Assembly (NCBI GenBank): GCA_937895955.1
Contig: CALAZI010000042.1
Span: 1 to 22,186 of the forward strand
DNA length: 22,186 nucleotides
DNA from: an uncultured Alphaproteobacteria bacterium
Lineage (GTDB): Bacteria; Pseudomonadota; Alphaproteobacteria; Caulobacterales; Parvularculaceae
Direction: 5' to 3'
Positions 6,964 to 16,276 of this stretch are shown in pieces. The notes under the pieces are model-generated. The model made no database searches and had not been told where the DNA came from. It saw nothing but the letters and a program-made list of their open reading frames with translations. Both the position numbers and the translations under genes were made by a program. Every line of letters begins with the position of its first letter. Within the stretch, counting starts at the first letter, position 1.

Positions 6964-7305
6964 CTATGCCTTCCGCTTGCTTTCGCGGTCGCGGACCAGG
7001 TCGATCGCTTCGCCCGTTTTTTTTGCGAACCGCTCGACATTGCCGTTTTCGAGTTTCCGGAACCCGACGCGCGAGGGCTTGCCGCCCGCCGATAAGGCCA
7101 CATTCGAAATGTGGATCGGCGCTTCTTCGCGTATGATTCCGCCCTGGGACGTCGCTGACTGGCGCTGATGCTTGGCGACGATATTGACGCCCTTCACAAG
7201 AACCCTGTCGTCTTTCGGCATGACGGCGACAACTTCGGCCTCCTGGCCGCGGTGCTTGCCCGCCAGCACGACAACCTTGTCGCCCTTTTTGATTTTCGCA
7301 GCCAT
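6964..7305 (-). CDS. rplX: 50S ribosomal protein L24
   Basis: An early assembly protein that initiates 50S folding near the exit tunnel. The 113-residue protein starts with the KOW motif (KIKKGDKVVVLAGKHRGQEAEV) and has the conserved VKGVNIVAKHQRQ and GGIIREEAPIHISNVAL segments. The length is about ten residues above the E. coli protein, owing to a charged C-terminal tail ending DRESKRKA. It lies 2 nt after the rplN stop and 2 nt before rplE, a tightly packed triplet. Confidence 0.97.
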   Translation of the reverse strand: MAAKIKKGDKVVVLAGKHRGQEAEVVAVMPKDDRVLVKGVNIVAKHQRQSATSQGGIIREEAPIHISNVALSAGGKPSRVGFRKLENGNVERFAKKTGEAIDLVRDRESKRKA

Positions 7306-7307
7306 GA

Positions 7308-7676
7308 TCAGAGAACCTCCGGCGCGAGCGAAACGATTTTCATGTGGTTCGCGGCGCGCAATTCGCGAGTGACCGGCCCAAAGATGCGCGTGCCGATCGG
7401 CTCCTTGTTGTTGTTGATCAGAACCGCGGCGTTGCGGTCAAAGCGGATGACCGAGCCGTCGCGGCGCTTGATGTCCTTGGCGGTGCGGACAACGACCGCT
7501 TTCATGACCTGGCCTTTTTTGACGCGGCCGCGCGGGATCGCCTCCTTGACGGAAACGACGATAATATCGCCGACGCGGGCGTAACGCCGCTTCGATCCGC
7601 CAAGCACCTTGATGCACTGGACGCGCTTGGCGCCGGAATTATCGGCGACGTCGAGATTTGTTTGCATCTGGATCAT
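7308..7676 (-). CDS. rplN: 50S ribosomal protein L14
   Basis: L14 is part of an intersubunit bridge and binds the assembly factor RsfS. The 122-residue protein begins MIQMQTNLDVADNSGAKRVQ, the invariant start, and contains VGDIIVVSVKEAIPRGRVKKG, RFDRNAAVLINNNKEPIGTRIFGPVTREL and the C-terminal KIVSLAPEVL. Length is exactly that of the family. A GGAGGG Shine-Dalgarno lies just upstream, immediately after a small hairpin with a GCAA loop. Confidence 0.98.
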   Translation of the reverse strand: MIQMQTNLDVADNSGAKRVQCIKVLGGSKRRYARVGDIIVVSVKEAIPRGRVKKGQVMKAVVVRTAKDIKRRDGSVIRFDRNAAVLINNNKEPIGTRIFGPVTRELRAANHMKIVSLAPEVL

Positions 7677-7688
7677 GTCGACCCTCCA

Positions 7689-7702
7689 CGGACTTGCGTC
7701 CG
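7689..7702 (-). other. GCAA-loop mini-hairpin before rplN
   Basis: In the RNA sense CGGAC-GCAA-GTCCG forms a 5-bp stem closed by a GNRA-type tetraloop, 5 nt or less before the GGAGGG ribosome-binding site of rplN. It occupies the 49-nt gap after rpsQ. A small structure of this kind may arise by chance in GC-rich DNA. Confidence 0.5.
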
Positions 7703-7725
7703 GCCTCTCTTAAACTGCTCTCGCC

Positions 7726-7968
7726 TCAGCCCTTGGAACCGAGACCGATGACTTCCCAACGCTTCAGCTTCGACTTAGGCGCGCATTCCTGAATCTGAAC
7801 GAGATCGCCGATCTTGAACTTGTCGCCCTCGTCATGCGCGTGAAAACGCTTCGAACGCTTCAGCGTCTTCTGCAGCACCGGGTGCTTGAATGTGCGCGTG
7901 ACGCTGACAACGACGGTTTTCGCGCCCTTGTCGCTCACGACCGTTCCTTGAAGAATGCGTTTCGGCAT
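7726..7968 (-). CDS. rpsQ: 30S ribosomal protein S17
   Basis: A primary 16S rRNA 5'-domain binder with an OB fold. The 80-residue protein starts MPKRILQGTVVSDKGAKTVVVSV, then has FKHPVLQKTLKRSKRFHAHDE and the strand FKIGDLVQIQECAPKSKLKRWEVI. Length matches the family. The start is 13 nt after the rpmC stop. Confidence 0.97.
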   Translation of the reverse strand: MPKRILQGTVVSDKGAKTVVVSVTRTFKHPVLQKTLKRSKRFHAHDEGDKFKIGDLVQIQECAPKSKLKRWEVIGLGSKG

Positions 7969-7981
7969 GTCGGACCTCGCC

Positions 7982-8179
7982 CTAATTCGTCGCCAGCGTC
8001 TTCTGACGCAGGACTGTTTTGATGCGCGCGATATCCTTGCGCACTTCGCCGATCCGCGACGTCTTCTCGAGTTGCCCCGAGGCGCGCTGGAATCGCAGAT
8101 TGAACTGTTCTTTCTTCAGCTGCAGGAGACGATCCTTCAGCTGGTCTTCGGTCATGTCGCGCGCTTCTTCCGCTTTCAT
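7982..8179 (-). CDS. rpmC: 50S ribosomal protein L29
   Basis: L29 is a small protein by the tunnel exit that, next to L23, helps dock trigger factor and SRP. The 65-residue protein is nearly all helical: MKAEEARDMTEDQLKDRLLQLKKEQFNLRFQRASGQLE, then the second helix RIGEVRKDIARIKTVLRQK. These are the two conserved blocks of the family. It follows rplP by 11 nt. Confidence 0.97.
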   Translation of the reverse strand: MKAEEARDMTEDQLKDRLLQLKKEQFNLRFQRASGQLEKTSRIGEVRKDIARIKTVLRQKTLATN

Positions 8180-8190
8180 GGCTCTCTTCC

Positions 8191-8604
8191 TTACTCGCCG
8201 AGGCGCTTCACAATGCGCGTCTTGATCGGCAGCTTCGCCGCGCCGAGCGCCAGCGCTGCGCGCGCGACATCGTCCGGCACGCCGTCAAGTTCGAACATGA
8301 TGCGGCCGGGCTTAACTTTCGCGACCCAGTATTCCGGCGCGCCTTTGCCCGAACCCATCCTGACTTCCGTCGGTTTCTTTGAAACCGGCACATCCGGAAA
8401 TACGCGGATCCAAACGCGGCCCGCCCGCTTCATTTCGCGGGTGATCGCGCGACGCGCCGCTTCTATCTGACGCGCGGTGACCCGCTCAGGCTCGACGGCT
8501 TTCAGGCCGTGCGATCCGAAATTCAGTTCCGTTCCGCCTTTTGCGGCGCCGCTGATGCGGCCTTTGAACTGCTTCCGGTACTTCGTCCGCTTTGGCTGCA
8601 ACAT
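8191..8604 (-). CDS. rplP: 50S ribosomal protein L16
   Basis: L16 organises the A-site tRNA and lies near the peptidyl transferase centre. The 137-residue protein starts MLQPKRTKYRKQFKGRISG, then GLKAVEPERVTARQIEAARRAI, the segment GRVWIRVFPDVPVSKKPTEVRMGSGKGAPEYWVAKVKPG, and a C-terminal AKLPIKTRIVKR. All family blocks are intact and the length is typical. The rpsC stop lies 24 nt upstream. Confidence 0.98.
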   Translation of the reverse strand: MLQPKRTKYRKQFKGRISGAAKGGTELNFGSHGLKAVEPERVTARQIEAARRAITREMKRAGRVWIRVFPDVPVSKKPTEVRMGSGKGAPEYWVAKVKPGRIMFELDGVPDDVARAALALGAAKLPIKTRIVKRLGE

Positions 8605-8628
8605 GACGTCAGCTCTCCGACCGCTCTC

Positions 8629-9339
8629 TTACGCGCGCGCTTCGCGACGCGCCGGCGAAACGCCGCCCGTCTGCGCTTCGACAATCCGCGACTCTTGCGC
8701 CATCGGATCGTGCTCCATGATCTCGCCCTTGAAGATCCAAACCTTGACGCCGATGGCGCCGTAGGGCGTGCGGGCCGTCGCCACGCCGTAATCGATATCG
8801 GCGCGCAGCGTGTGAAGCGGAACGCGGCCCTCGCGGTACCACTCCATGCGCGCGATTTCCGCGCCGCCAAGCCTGCCCGAAACATTGACGCGAATGCCGA
8901 GCGCACCCATGCGCATCGCCGTTTGCATCGCGCGCTTCATCGCGCGGCGGAAAGCGACGCGCCGCTCAAGCTGTTGCGCGATGTTTTCCGCGACCAGCGC
9001 CGAGTCGATCTCCGGCTTGCGGATCTCGACAATGTTGAGCGCCGTTTCAGACGAGGTCAGCTTTTGCAGTTCGGCGCGAAGCTTCTCGATATCAGCGCCT
9101 TTTTTGCCGATAACAACGCCAGGACGGGCGGTGTAGATCGTCACGCGGCATTTCTTGTGGGGGCGCTCGATGATGATGCGCGACACGCCCGCCTGCTTCA
9201 GCTTCTCATGCAGGAACTCGCGGATCTTCAGATCCTCATGCAGCAAGTCGGCATAGGCGCCCGTCGGCGCAAACCAGCGAGAGTCCCATGTGCGGTTGAC
9301 GCCGAGGCGCAGACCAATCGGGTTTACCTTCTGGCCCAT
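8629..9339 (-). CDS. rpsC: 30S ribosomal protein S3
   Basis: S3 lines the mRNA entry tunnel and helps unwind mRNA. The 236-residue protein starts MGQKVNPIGLRLGVNRTWDSRW. Its type-II KH domain contains the RNA-binding GVVIGKKGADIEKLR loop, and the C-terminal domain has the highly conserved RRVAFRRAMKRAMQTAMRMG and GRLGGAEIARMEWYREGRVPLHTLRADIDYG. The ATG overlaps the rplV TAA by one base (TAATG), a sign of termination-reinitiation coupling. Confidence 0.98.
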   Translation of the reverse strand: MGQKVNPIGLRLGVNRTWDSRWFAPTGAYADLLHEDLKIREFLHEKLKQAGVSRIIIERPHKKCRVTIYTARPGVVIGKKGADIEKLRAELQKLTSSETALNIVEIRKPEIDSALVAENIAQQLERRVAFRRAMKRAMQTAMRMGALGIRVNVSGRLGGAEIARMEWYREGRVPLHTLRADIDYGVATARTPYGAIGVKVWIFKGEIMEHDPMAQESRIVEAQTGGVSPARREARA

Positions 9340-9719
9340 TAAGCGGCCTCCTCAACTTGTTTCACGACGATGGTGATCTCGGAAAACGGCTTGAATATCC
9401 GCCCAATGCGGCCGCGGCCGCGCGGCGTCCAGCGCTTCATCACCATGTTCTTGCCGACAAACGCCTGGTCGACGACGAGGGAGTCGATATCGAGGTCATG
9501 GTTGTTTTCAGCGTTCGCAATGGCGCTTTCGAGAACGCGCTTAACCTCTTTCGAAATCCGTTTTTGCGAAAATTCGAGATCGGCGAGCGCACGCTCGACC
9601 TTCTTGCCGCGGATAAGCTGCGCGACAAGATTGAGTTTCTGGGGCGAGGTGCGAAGCAGCCTGCCTTTCGCCATTGCCGCATTCTCATCGACGCGACGGG
9701 GATTTTTCTTCTGTCCCAT
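9339..9719 (-). CDS. rplV: 50S ribosomal protein L22
   Basis: L22 extends a long beta hairpin into the peptide exit tunnel. The 126-residue protein has LRTSPQKLNLVAQLIRGKKVERALADLEFSQKRISKEV, then ANAENNHDLDIDSLVVDQAFVGKNMVMKRWTPRGRGRIGRIFKPFSEITIVV, which includes the tunnel hairpin. The ATG at 9719 gives an N-terminal extension as in other alphaproteobacteria; a later in-frame ATG (9674) would remove 15 residues. The start is 2 nt after the rpsS stop. Confidence 0.96.
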   Translation of the reverse strand: MGQKKNPRRVDENAAMAKGRLLRTSPQKLNLVAQLIRGKKVERALADLEFSQKRISKEVKRVLESAIANAENNHDLDIDSLVVDQAFVGKNMVMKRWTPRGRGRIGRIFKPFSEITIVVKQVEEAA

Positions 9720-9721
9720 GG

Positions 9722-10000
9722 CTACTTCCTCTTCGCCTTCTTGTCGGCGCCATGGCCGTAGAAGGTGCGGGTCGGTGAAAATTCTCCGAGCTTGTGGCCG
9801 ACCATGTCTTCCGTCACATGGACAGGGATAAATTTCTGTCCGTTGTAAACGTTGAAAGTGAGCCCGACGAATTGCGGCAGGATCGTCGAACGGCGCGACC
9901 AGGTCTTGATGCCGCCCTTATGTCCGCCGGACGACGCTTCTTCCGCCTTCTTGAGGACGAAGCGATCGACAAACGGGCCTTTCCAAACTGAACGTGGCAT
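9722..10000 (-). CDS. rpsS: 30S ribosomal protein S19
   Basis: S19 lies in the 30S head next to S13 and contacts the A-site finger. The 92-residue protein begins MPRSVWKGPFVDRFVLKKAE, has the IKTWSRRSTILPQFVGLTFNVYNGQKFIPVHVTEDMVGHKLGEFSPTRTFYGH core, and a basic tail KKAKRK. Every signature block is intact. It sits 17 nt after the rplB stop. Confidence 0.98.
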   Translation of the reverse strand: MPRSVWKGPFVDRFVLKKAEEASSGGHKGGIKTWSRRSTILPQFVGLTFNVYNGQKFIPVHVTEDMVGHKLGEFSPTRTFYGHGADKKAKRK

Positions 10001-10017
10001 AATTCGCTCCTCGCCCC

Positions 10018-10857
10018 TTATTGCGATTTCTTGCGGGCGTGACGCGAACGCAGGATCATCTTTTGCGTCCGCTTATTCTTGCGCGTCTTGCGGCCCTTTG
10101 TCGGCTTGCCCCACGGCGTGACCGGGTGGCGGCCGCCTGAGGTGCGGCCTTCGCCGCCGCCATGCGGGTGGTCGATCGGGTTCATGGCGACGCCGCGAAC
10201 TGACGGACGCACGCCTTTGTGACGCTGGCGCCCGGCCTTTCCGATCGTTTCATTGAGATGGTCGGCGTTCGAAACGGCGCCGATCGTGGCCATGCATTCC
10301 GACGGAGCGAGCCGCACTTCGCCGGATTGCAAGCGAATTTGGGCCATGGCGCCGTCGCGCCCGACGAGCTGCGCGTATGTGCCCGCTGAGCGTGCGATCT
10401 GACCGCCCTTGCCCGGCTTCAACTCGACATTATGGATGATCGTGCCGACCGGAATGGACTTCATCGGCATCGCATTGCCGGGCTTCACGTCAACCTTGTC
10501 GCCGGAAATGATTTTATCGCCGACTTTCAAGCGCTGCGGCGCAAGAATGTATGCGAGGTCGCCGTCGAGATACTTGATGAGCGCGATGAACGCGGTCCGG
10601 TTCGGATCGTATTCGATGCGTTCGACTTTCGCTTCGATATCGAATTTGCGGCGCTTGAAATCGATGACGCGATAAAGCTTCTTCGCGCCGCCGCCGCGAC
10701 GGCGCACCGTCACGCGGCCGAGATTGTTGCGCCCGCCTTTCGAATTAAGCCCTTCGGTAAGCGTCTTTTCGGGACGCCCTTTCCACAGCTCGCTTCTGTC
10801 GATCAGCACCAATCCGCGCTGCGACGGCGTTGTCGGATTGAATTTTCTCAGCGCCAT
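10018..10857 (-). CDS. rplB: 50S ribosomal protein L2
   Basis: L2 is needed for subunit joining and supports the peptidyl transferase centre. The 279-residue protein starts ALRKFNPTTPSQRGLVLIDRSELWKG, contains the OB-fold and SH3-like domains, and carries the invariant GVAMNPIDHPHGGGEGR loop with the conserved His. The C-terminus is basic (GKPTKGRKTRKNKRTQK). Length is normal (E. coli 273). It follows rplW by 10 nt. Confidence 0.98.
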   Translation of the reverse strand: MALRKFNPTTPSQRGLVLIDRSELWKGRPEKTLTEGLNSKGGRNNLGRVTVRRRGGGAKKLYRVIDFKRRKFDIEAKVERIEYDPNRTAFIALIKYLDGDLAYILAPQRLKVGDKIISGDKVDVKPGNAMPMKSIPVGTIIHNVELKPGKGGQIARSAGTYAQLVGRDGAMAQIRLQSGEVRLAPSECMATIGAVSNADHLNETIGKAGRQRHKGVRPSVRGVAMNPIDHPHGGGEGRTSGGRHPVTPWGKPTKGRKTRKNKRTQKMILRSRHARKKSQ

Positions 10858-10867
10858 GATTCTACCC

Positions 10868-11194
10868 TCAGATCCGGCCGGTCACGTCGATCGCGTGCCC
10901 TTCTTCAAGGGTCACGATGGCTTTTTTCACGGTTGACCGCGTATAGGGCCGGCCGCGGAATTGCTTCGTTTTGCCTTTGTTGCGAAGCGTGTTCACGGCT
11001 TTCACCTTGACCTTGAACAGCGCTTCAATCGCCTCGGCGATTTCCGGCTTCGTGGCCTCAAGCGGCACTCGAAAAACAACTTGGTTGTTTTCCGAAGCGA
11101 TAGTCGACTTCTCGGTGATCACGGGCGCGATCAGCGTGTTGTAATGCCGCTCCGCGCCGCCCGTTTTCGTCATTTTCTTCGCCGGCTTGCTCAT
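10868..11194 (-). CDS. rplW: 50S ribosomal protein L23
   Basis: L23 is the docking site for trigger factor and SRP at the tunnel exit. The 108-residue protein has ERHYNTLIAPVITEKSTIASENNQVVFRVPLEATKPEIAEAIEALFKVKVKAVNTLRNKGKTKQFRGRPYTRS, the complete family core. A basic N-terminal extension of about ten residues exceeds the E. coli length (100). The ATG overlaps the rplD TGA by 4 nt (ATGA), which supports this start over an internal ATG at 11173. Confidence 0.96.
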   Translation of the reverse strand: MSKPAKKMTKTGGAERHYNTLIAPVITEKSTIASENNQVVFRVPLEATKPEIAEAIEALFKVKVKAVNTLRNKGKTKQFRGRPYTRSTVKKAIVTLEEGHAIDVTGRI

Positions 11195-11808
11195 TTCAGT
11201 CTCGCTTCCAGGCTCTCGACCGCCGCTTTGGTCAGAACCAGCTTTTCGCGACGGAGAATGTCGTAAACATTGGCCCCGATCGCCGGCAGAACATCGACAT
11301 TCGGGATATTGCGCGCGGCGAGCCCGAAATTGTCGTTCACTTGCGCATCGACAATCAGCGCATTCGCGATGCCGAGCTTGGCGAACCGGTCCGCAAGCGT
11401 CTTCGTCTTCGCCGCATCCAGCGCGAGGTCGTCGATGACGATCAGCTCTTTCGCCGCCTGCTTAGCCGAAAGCGCATGCTTGAGCGCCAGGCGCCGCACT
11501 TTCTTCGGCAGGTCCGTCGCGTGGCTGCGCGGACGCGGCCCGTGAGCGGTGCCGCCGCCGCGGAACTGCGGGGCCGCCTTGTTGCCGTGGCGTGCGCCGC
11601 CCGTGCCTTTTTGCTTGTACATTTTCTTCGAGGTCATCTGGACCTCGTTGCGGGGCTTTGACTTATGCGTGCCTTGCTGGCGCTTCGCGAGCTGCCAGGT
11701 CACGCAGCGGTGAAGGATGTCCCCGCGCGGAGAAAGGCCGAACACCTCTTCCGCGAGATCAATCGATCCGCCTTTGCCTTTGCCAAAACTGACGACGTCA
11801 AGCTTCAT
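11191..11808 (-). CDS. rplD: 50S ribosomal protein L4
   Basis: L4 lines the exit tunnel, and in E. coli also represses the S10 operon by binding its leader. The 205-residue protein starts MKLDVVSFGKGKGGSIDLAEEVFGL, includes the tunnel loop with KMYKQKGTGGARHGNKAAPQFRGGGTAHGPRPRSH, and the globular C-terminal KELIVIDDLALDAAKTKTLADRF. The ATG overlaps the rplC stop by one base (TAATG). A leader target for L4 upstream of rpsJ could not be confirmed by eye. Confidence 0.97.
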   Translation of the reverse strand: MKLDVVSFGKGKGGSIDLAEEVFGLSPRGDILHRCVTWQLAKRQQGTHKSKPRNEVQMTSKKMYKQKGTGGARHGNKAAPQFRGGGTAHGPRPRSHATDLPKKVRRLALKHALSAKQAAKELIVIDDLALDAAKTKTLADRFAKLGIANALIVDAQVNDNFGLAARNIPNVDVLPAIGANVYDILRREKLVLTKAAVESLEARLK

Positions 11809-12518
11809 TATTCAGCTCCCTTGCTCGCGTCGTCAGCAGCGGCTGCGCCTTTGATCGCGGCGGGTTTGGGAAGATCTTTCGGCGCGTCAACGCGAACCGC
11901 GTCGCGGATTTCAACCCAGCCGCCTTTCGGGCCTGGAACAGCGCCCTTCAGCAGGATGAGGCCGCGCTCTTCATCGACACGCACGACTTCGACATTCTGG
12001 GTGGTGCGGCGCGTATCGCCCATATGACCGGCCATCTTCTTGTTCTTGAAGACGCGGCCCGGATCCTGACGCTGGCCTGTCGAACCGTGCGAACGGTGCG
12101 ACACCGACACGCCGTGTGTTGCGCGCAGGCCGCCGAAATTGTGGCGCTTCATCGCGCCGGCGAAGCCTTTGCCGATCGTGACGCCGGTGACGTCTACTTT
12201 CTGGCCGGGGACGAAATGCGCCGCCGAAAGCTCCGCGCCGATATCGACGAGGCAATCGTCATCAACTCGAAACTCGACGAGTTTCTGCTTCGGTTCGACA
12301 TTCGCCTTGGCGAACTGGCCGCGATCGGCTTTCGAAAACCGTTTCGCCTTCGCCGCGCCGACGCCGAGCTGCAGCGCCGTGTAGCCGTGCTTTTCTTTGG
12401 TCCGCTGACCGACAACCTGGCAGGCGTCGATCTGCATGACCGTAACGGGCACATGCTCGCCCTCTCCGGCGAAAACGCGGGTCATGCCGACCTTGCGTGC
12501 AATCAATCCTGTACGCAT
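11808..12518 (-). CDS. rplC: 50S ribosomal protein L3
   Basis: L3 is one of the first proteins to bind 23S rRNA and reaches toward the peptidyl transferase centre. From the ATG at 12518 the protein is 236 residues and begins MRTGLIARKVGMTRVF, the family start. It contains DVTGVTIGKGFAGAMKRHNFGG, the SHRSHGSTGQRQDPGRVFKNKKMAGHMG loop (Gln here is the methylated residue in E. coli), and a Lys/Ala-rich C-terminal tail. A GGGAG box lies 8 nt before this ATG. An in-frame extension to 12578 adds 20 unconserved residues and overlaps rpsJ, so it was rejected. Confidence 0.97.
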   Translation of the reverse strand: MRTGLIARKVGMTRVFAGEGEHVPVTVMQIDACQVVGQRTKEKHGYTALQLGVGAAKAKRFSKADRGQFAKANVEPKQKLVEFRVDDDCLVDIGAELSAAHFVPGQKVDVTGVTIGKGFAGAMKRHNFGGLRATHGVSVSHRSHGSTGQRQDPGRVFKNKKMAGHMGDTRRTTQNVEVVRVDEERGLILLKGAVPGPKGGWVEIRDAVRVDAPKDLPKPAAIKGAAAADDASKGAE

Positions 12519-12531
12519 CGCAATTGCTCCC

Positions 12532-12843
12532 TTAGGCGCCGAGACGGATCTCGACATCGACGCCGGCCGACAGATCAAGCTTCATCAGCGCATCGACGGT
12601 CTGCGGCGTCGGATCGACGATGTCGAGAACGCGCTTGTGAGTGCGCATTTCGAACTGCTCACGGCTCTTTTTGTCGATGTGCGGCGAACGGTTGACCGTG
12701 AACCGCTCGATCCGCGTCGGCAGCGGGATAGGTCCGCGAACCTGAGCGCCCGTGCGTTTCGCCGTGTTGACGATCTCCTTGGTCGATGCGTCAAGCACGC
12801 GGTGATCAAAGGCTTTGAGCCTGATGCGGATATTCTGCTGCAT
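12532..12843 (-). CDS. rpsJ: 30S ribosomal protein S10
   Basis: S10 is a 30S head protein and, as NusE, also part of transcription antitermination complexes. The 103-residue protein has exactly the usual length: MQQNIRIRLKAFDHRVLDASTKEIVNTAKRTGAQVRGPIPLPTRIERFTVNRSPHIDKKSREQFEMRTHKR, then the C-terminal helix and strand. AGAGG lies about 10 nt upstream of the ATG. The 89-nt gap to tuf contains a perfect hairpin that may limit read-through from tuf; no convincing promoter of its own was found. Confidence 0.98.
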   Translation of the reverse strand: MQQNIRIRLKAFDHRVLDASTKEIVNTAKRTGAQVRGPIPLPTRIERFTVNRSPHIDKKSREQFEMRTHKRVLDIVDPTPQTVDALMKLDLSAGVDVEIRLGA

Positions 12844-12895
12844 GGGATCTTGGCCTCTGCGTTTCGCTTACTTCGATCTTGGTTCAACAAACGGC

Positions 12896-12920
12896 CGCGG
12901 CGCCTGAACCAGGCGCCGCG
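12896..12920 (-). terminator. Perfect hairpin between tuf and rpsJ, possible terminator or attenuator
   Basis: Arms CGCGGCGCCTG (12896-12906) and CAGGCGCCGCG (12910-12920) pair perfectly around a 3-nt loop, 12 nt beyond the tuf stop. On the minus strand it is followed by GCCGTTTGTTG, a poor T tract. It probably lowers transcription from the str genes into the S10 genes without stopping it fully; the strength of termination is inferred. Confidence 0.7.
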
Positions 12921-12932
12921 CCATACGCTTTC

Positions 12933-14108
<1,176 letters not shown>

Positions 14109-14165
14109 TTTCTCTTCTCCGTCTCCTGACGACTTTCATCAATTGGTTATTAGGGTCGACAAGCC

Positions 14166-16244
14166 TTAGCCGGCCAGCTTCGCCTGAACTTCTTCCTGCA
14201 CGTTCTTCGGCACTTGCTCGTAGTGGTCGAACTGCATCGTGTAGTTCGCCCGACCCTGCGTCTGGGAACGAAGGGTGTTCACATAGCCGAACATGTTGGC
14301 GAGCGGGACCATCGCGTTGACGACGTTCGCGTTGCCGCGCATTTCCTGATTCTGGATCTGGCCGCGCCGCGAATTGAGGTCGCCGATAACCGTTCCGGTG
14401 AACTCTTCCGGCGTCACGACTTCGACTTTCATAATCGGCTCAAGCATCGCCATGCCGAGTTGCGGCTTGGCTTCGCGGAGCGCCGCGCGTGATGCGATTT
14501 CGAAGGCGAGAACCGACGAGTCGACGTCGTGGAAGGCGCCGTCGATCAGCTCAACCTTGAAATCAAGAATCGGGAAGCCGACGAGCATGCCGGCGTTGCG
14601 AACGGAATCGATGCCCTTTTGAACGCCCGGAATATATTCCCTCGGGATCGAGCCGCCGACAATTTTCGATTCAAACAGATAGCCGGATCCCGGCTCCTGC
14701 GGAATGATGTTCATTTTAACGCGCGCAAACTGACCGGTGCCGCCGGTCTGTTTTTTGTGCGTGTAGTCAATCGTATAAGACTTCGTGAAGCATTCGCGGT
14801 AGGCGACCTGCGGCGCGCCGACATTGGCTTCAACCTTGAATTCACGCTTCATGCGGTCAACGAGAATGTCGAGGTGAAGTTCGCCCATGCCCTTGATGAT
14901 AGTCTGACCGGACTCTTCATCAGTCGTAACGCGGAACGAGGGGTCTTCGGCAGCGAGGCGTTGCAGCGCGAGGCCCATCTTTTCCTGGTCGGCTTTCGTC
15001 TTCGGCTCAACCGCGAGCTCGATGACGGGTTCTGGGAATTCCATCCGCTCAAGGACAACCGGCTTTGACGGATCGCAGAGCGTATCGCCCGTCGTCGTGT
15101 CTTTCAGACCGACAACCGCGATAATGTCGCCGGCGAAAGCTTCCTTGATTTCTTCACGGCTGTTCGAGTGCATCTGAACCATGCGGCCGATGCGCTCGCG
15201 CTTGTCTTTCACGGTATTCAGAAGGCCTGAACCCGACTCAACCTTGCCGGAGTAGATGCGGCAAAACGTCAAAGAGCCGACGAACGGGTCGTTCATGATC
15301 TTGAAAGCCAGCATGGAAAGCGGCTCTTCGTCCGACGACTTGCGTACGACTTCTTCGTCCGAATCCGGAATGACGCCCTTGATCGGAGGAACGTCGAGGG
15401 GGCTCGGAAGGAAATCGACAACCGCGTCAAGAAGCGGCTGGACGCCCTTGTTCTTGAAGGCCGAGCCGCAAAGAACCGGATACCAGATATTGCCGCCAAC
15501 CGCCTTACGAATGAGCTTTTTCAGCGTCGCGATTTCCGGCTCCTTGCCCTCAAGGTATTCCGTCATCACGTCATCGTCGAGTTCAACGCACGCTTCAACG
15601 AGCGCCGCGCGATACTCTTCCGCCTTATCCTTAAGGTCGTCCGGAATCGGCTCGTCATGGAAGGAAGCGCCGAGCGTTTCTTCTTCCCAGATGATCGACT
15701 TCATTTCGAGAAGATCGACGACGCCCCTGAAGCCCGACTCGATGCCGATCGGCAATTGCAGCGGAACCGCTTTCACGCCGAGGCGCTGCTTGATCGAGTC
15801 GAGGCAGAAATAGAAATCCGCGCCGATCTTGTCCATTTTGTTGGCGAAGATAATGCGCGGAACGTTGTATTTGTCGCCCTGACGCCAAACGGTTTCCGTC
15901 TGCGGCTCAACGCCCTGGTTGCCGTCGAGAAGGCAGACCGCGCCGTCAAGAACGCGCAGCGAACGCTCGACCTCGATCGTGAAGTCGACGTGGCCGGGCG
16001 TGTCGATAATGTTGAGGCGCTTGTCTTTCCAGAACGTCGTCGTGGCGGCCGAGGTGATCGTGATCCCCCGCTCCTGCTCCTGCTCCATCCAGTCCATGGT
16101 GGCGGCGCCGTCATGAACTTCGCCGATCTTGTGGCTTTTGCCCGTGTAATAGAGAACACGCTCAGTCGTCGTCGTCTTGCCCGCATCAATATGGGCCATG
16201 ATGCCGAAATTGCGGTAGTCCTCGATCTTATGCGTGCGGGCCAT
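14166..16244 (-). CDS. fusA: Elongation factor G
   Basis: EF-G moves tRNA and mRNA through the ribosome and helps recycle it, using GTP. The 692-residue protein starts MARTHKIEDYRNFGIMAHID. Its GTPase domain has AHIDAGKTTTTERVLYYTG, EQERGITITSAATTTFW, DTPGHVDF, NKMD and GSAFKNKG. Domains II to V follow, ending with the LANMFGYVNTLRSQTQGRANYTMQFDHYEQVP segment typical of EF-G. Length equals the family norm. It follows rpsG by 32 nt and precedes tuf by 57 nt. Confidence 0.99.
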   Translation of the reverse strand: MARTHKIEDYRNFGIMAHIDAGKTTTTERVLYYTGKSHKIGEVHDGAATMDWMEQEQERGITITSAATTTFWKDKRLNIIDTPGHVDFTIEVERSLRVLDGAVCLLDGNQGVEPQTETVWRQGDKYNVPRIIFANKMDKIGADFYFCLDSIKQRLGVKAVPLQLPIGIESGFRGVVDLLEMKSIIWEEETLGASFHDEPIPDDLKDKAEEYRAALVEACVELDDDVMTEYLEGKEPEIATLKKLIRKAVGGNIWYPVLCGSAFKNKGVQPLLDAVVDFLPSPLDVPPIKGVIPDSDEEVVRKSSDEEPLSMLAFKIMNDPFVGSLTFCRIYSGKVESGSGLLNTVKDKRERIGRMVQMHSNSREEIKEAFAGDIIAVVGLKDTTTGDTLCDPSKPVVLERMEFPEPVIELAVEPKTKADQEKMGLALQRLAAEDPSFRVTTDEESGQTIIKGMGELHLDILVDRMKREFKVEANVGAPQVAYRECFTKSYTIDYTHKKQTGGTGQFARVKMNIIPQEPGSGYLFESKIVGGSIPREYIPGVQKGIDSVRNAGMLVGFPILDFKVELIDGAFHDVDSSVLAFEIASRAALREAKPQLGMAMLEPIMKVEVVTPEEFTGTVIGDLNSRRGQIQNQEMRGNANVVNAMVPLANMFGYVNTLRSQTQGRANYTMQFDHYEQVPKNVQEEVQAKLAG

Positions 16245-16276
16245 GGGGCTCGTTCCTCAAATACTCTGACAGCCGG

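Noticed and set aside
6380..7168. 262-residue plus-strand frame opposite rplE and rplX
   Set aside because: Composition is typical of reverse-frame translation of a high-GC gene, and no motif or ribosome-binding site supports it.
12844..12895. Possible rpsJ promoter with TTGAAC at 12882-12887
   Set aside because: No acceptable -10 box is found 15 to 19 nt downstream.
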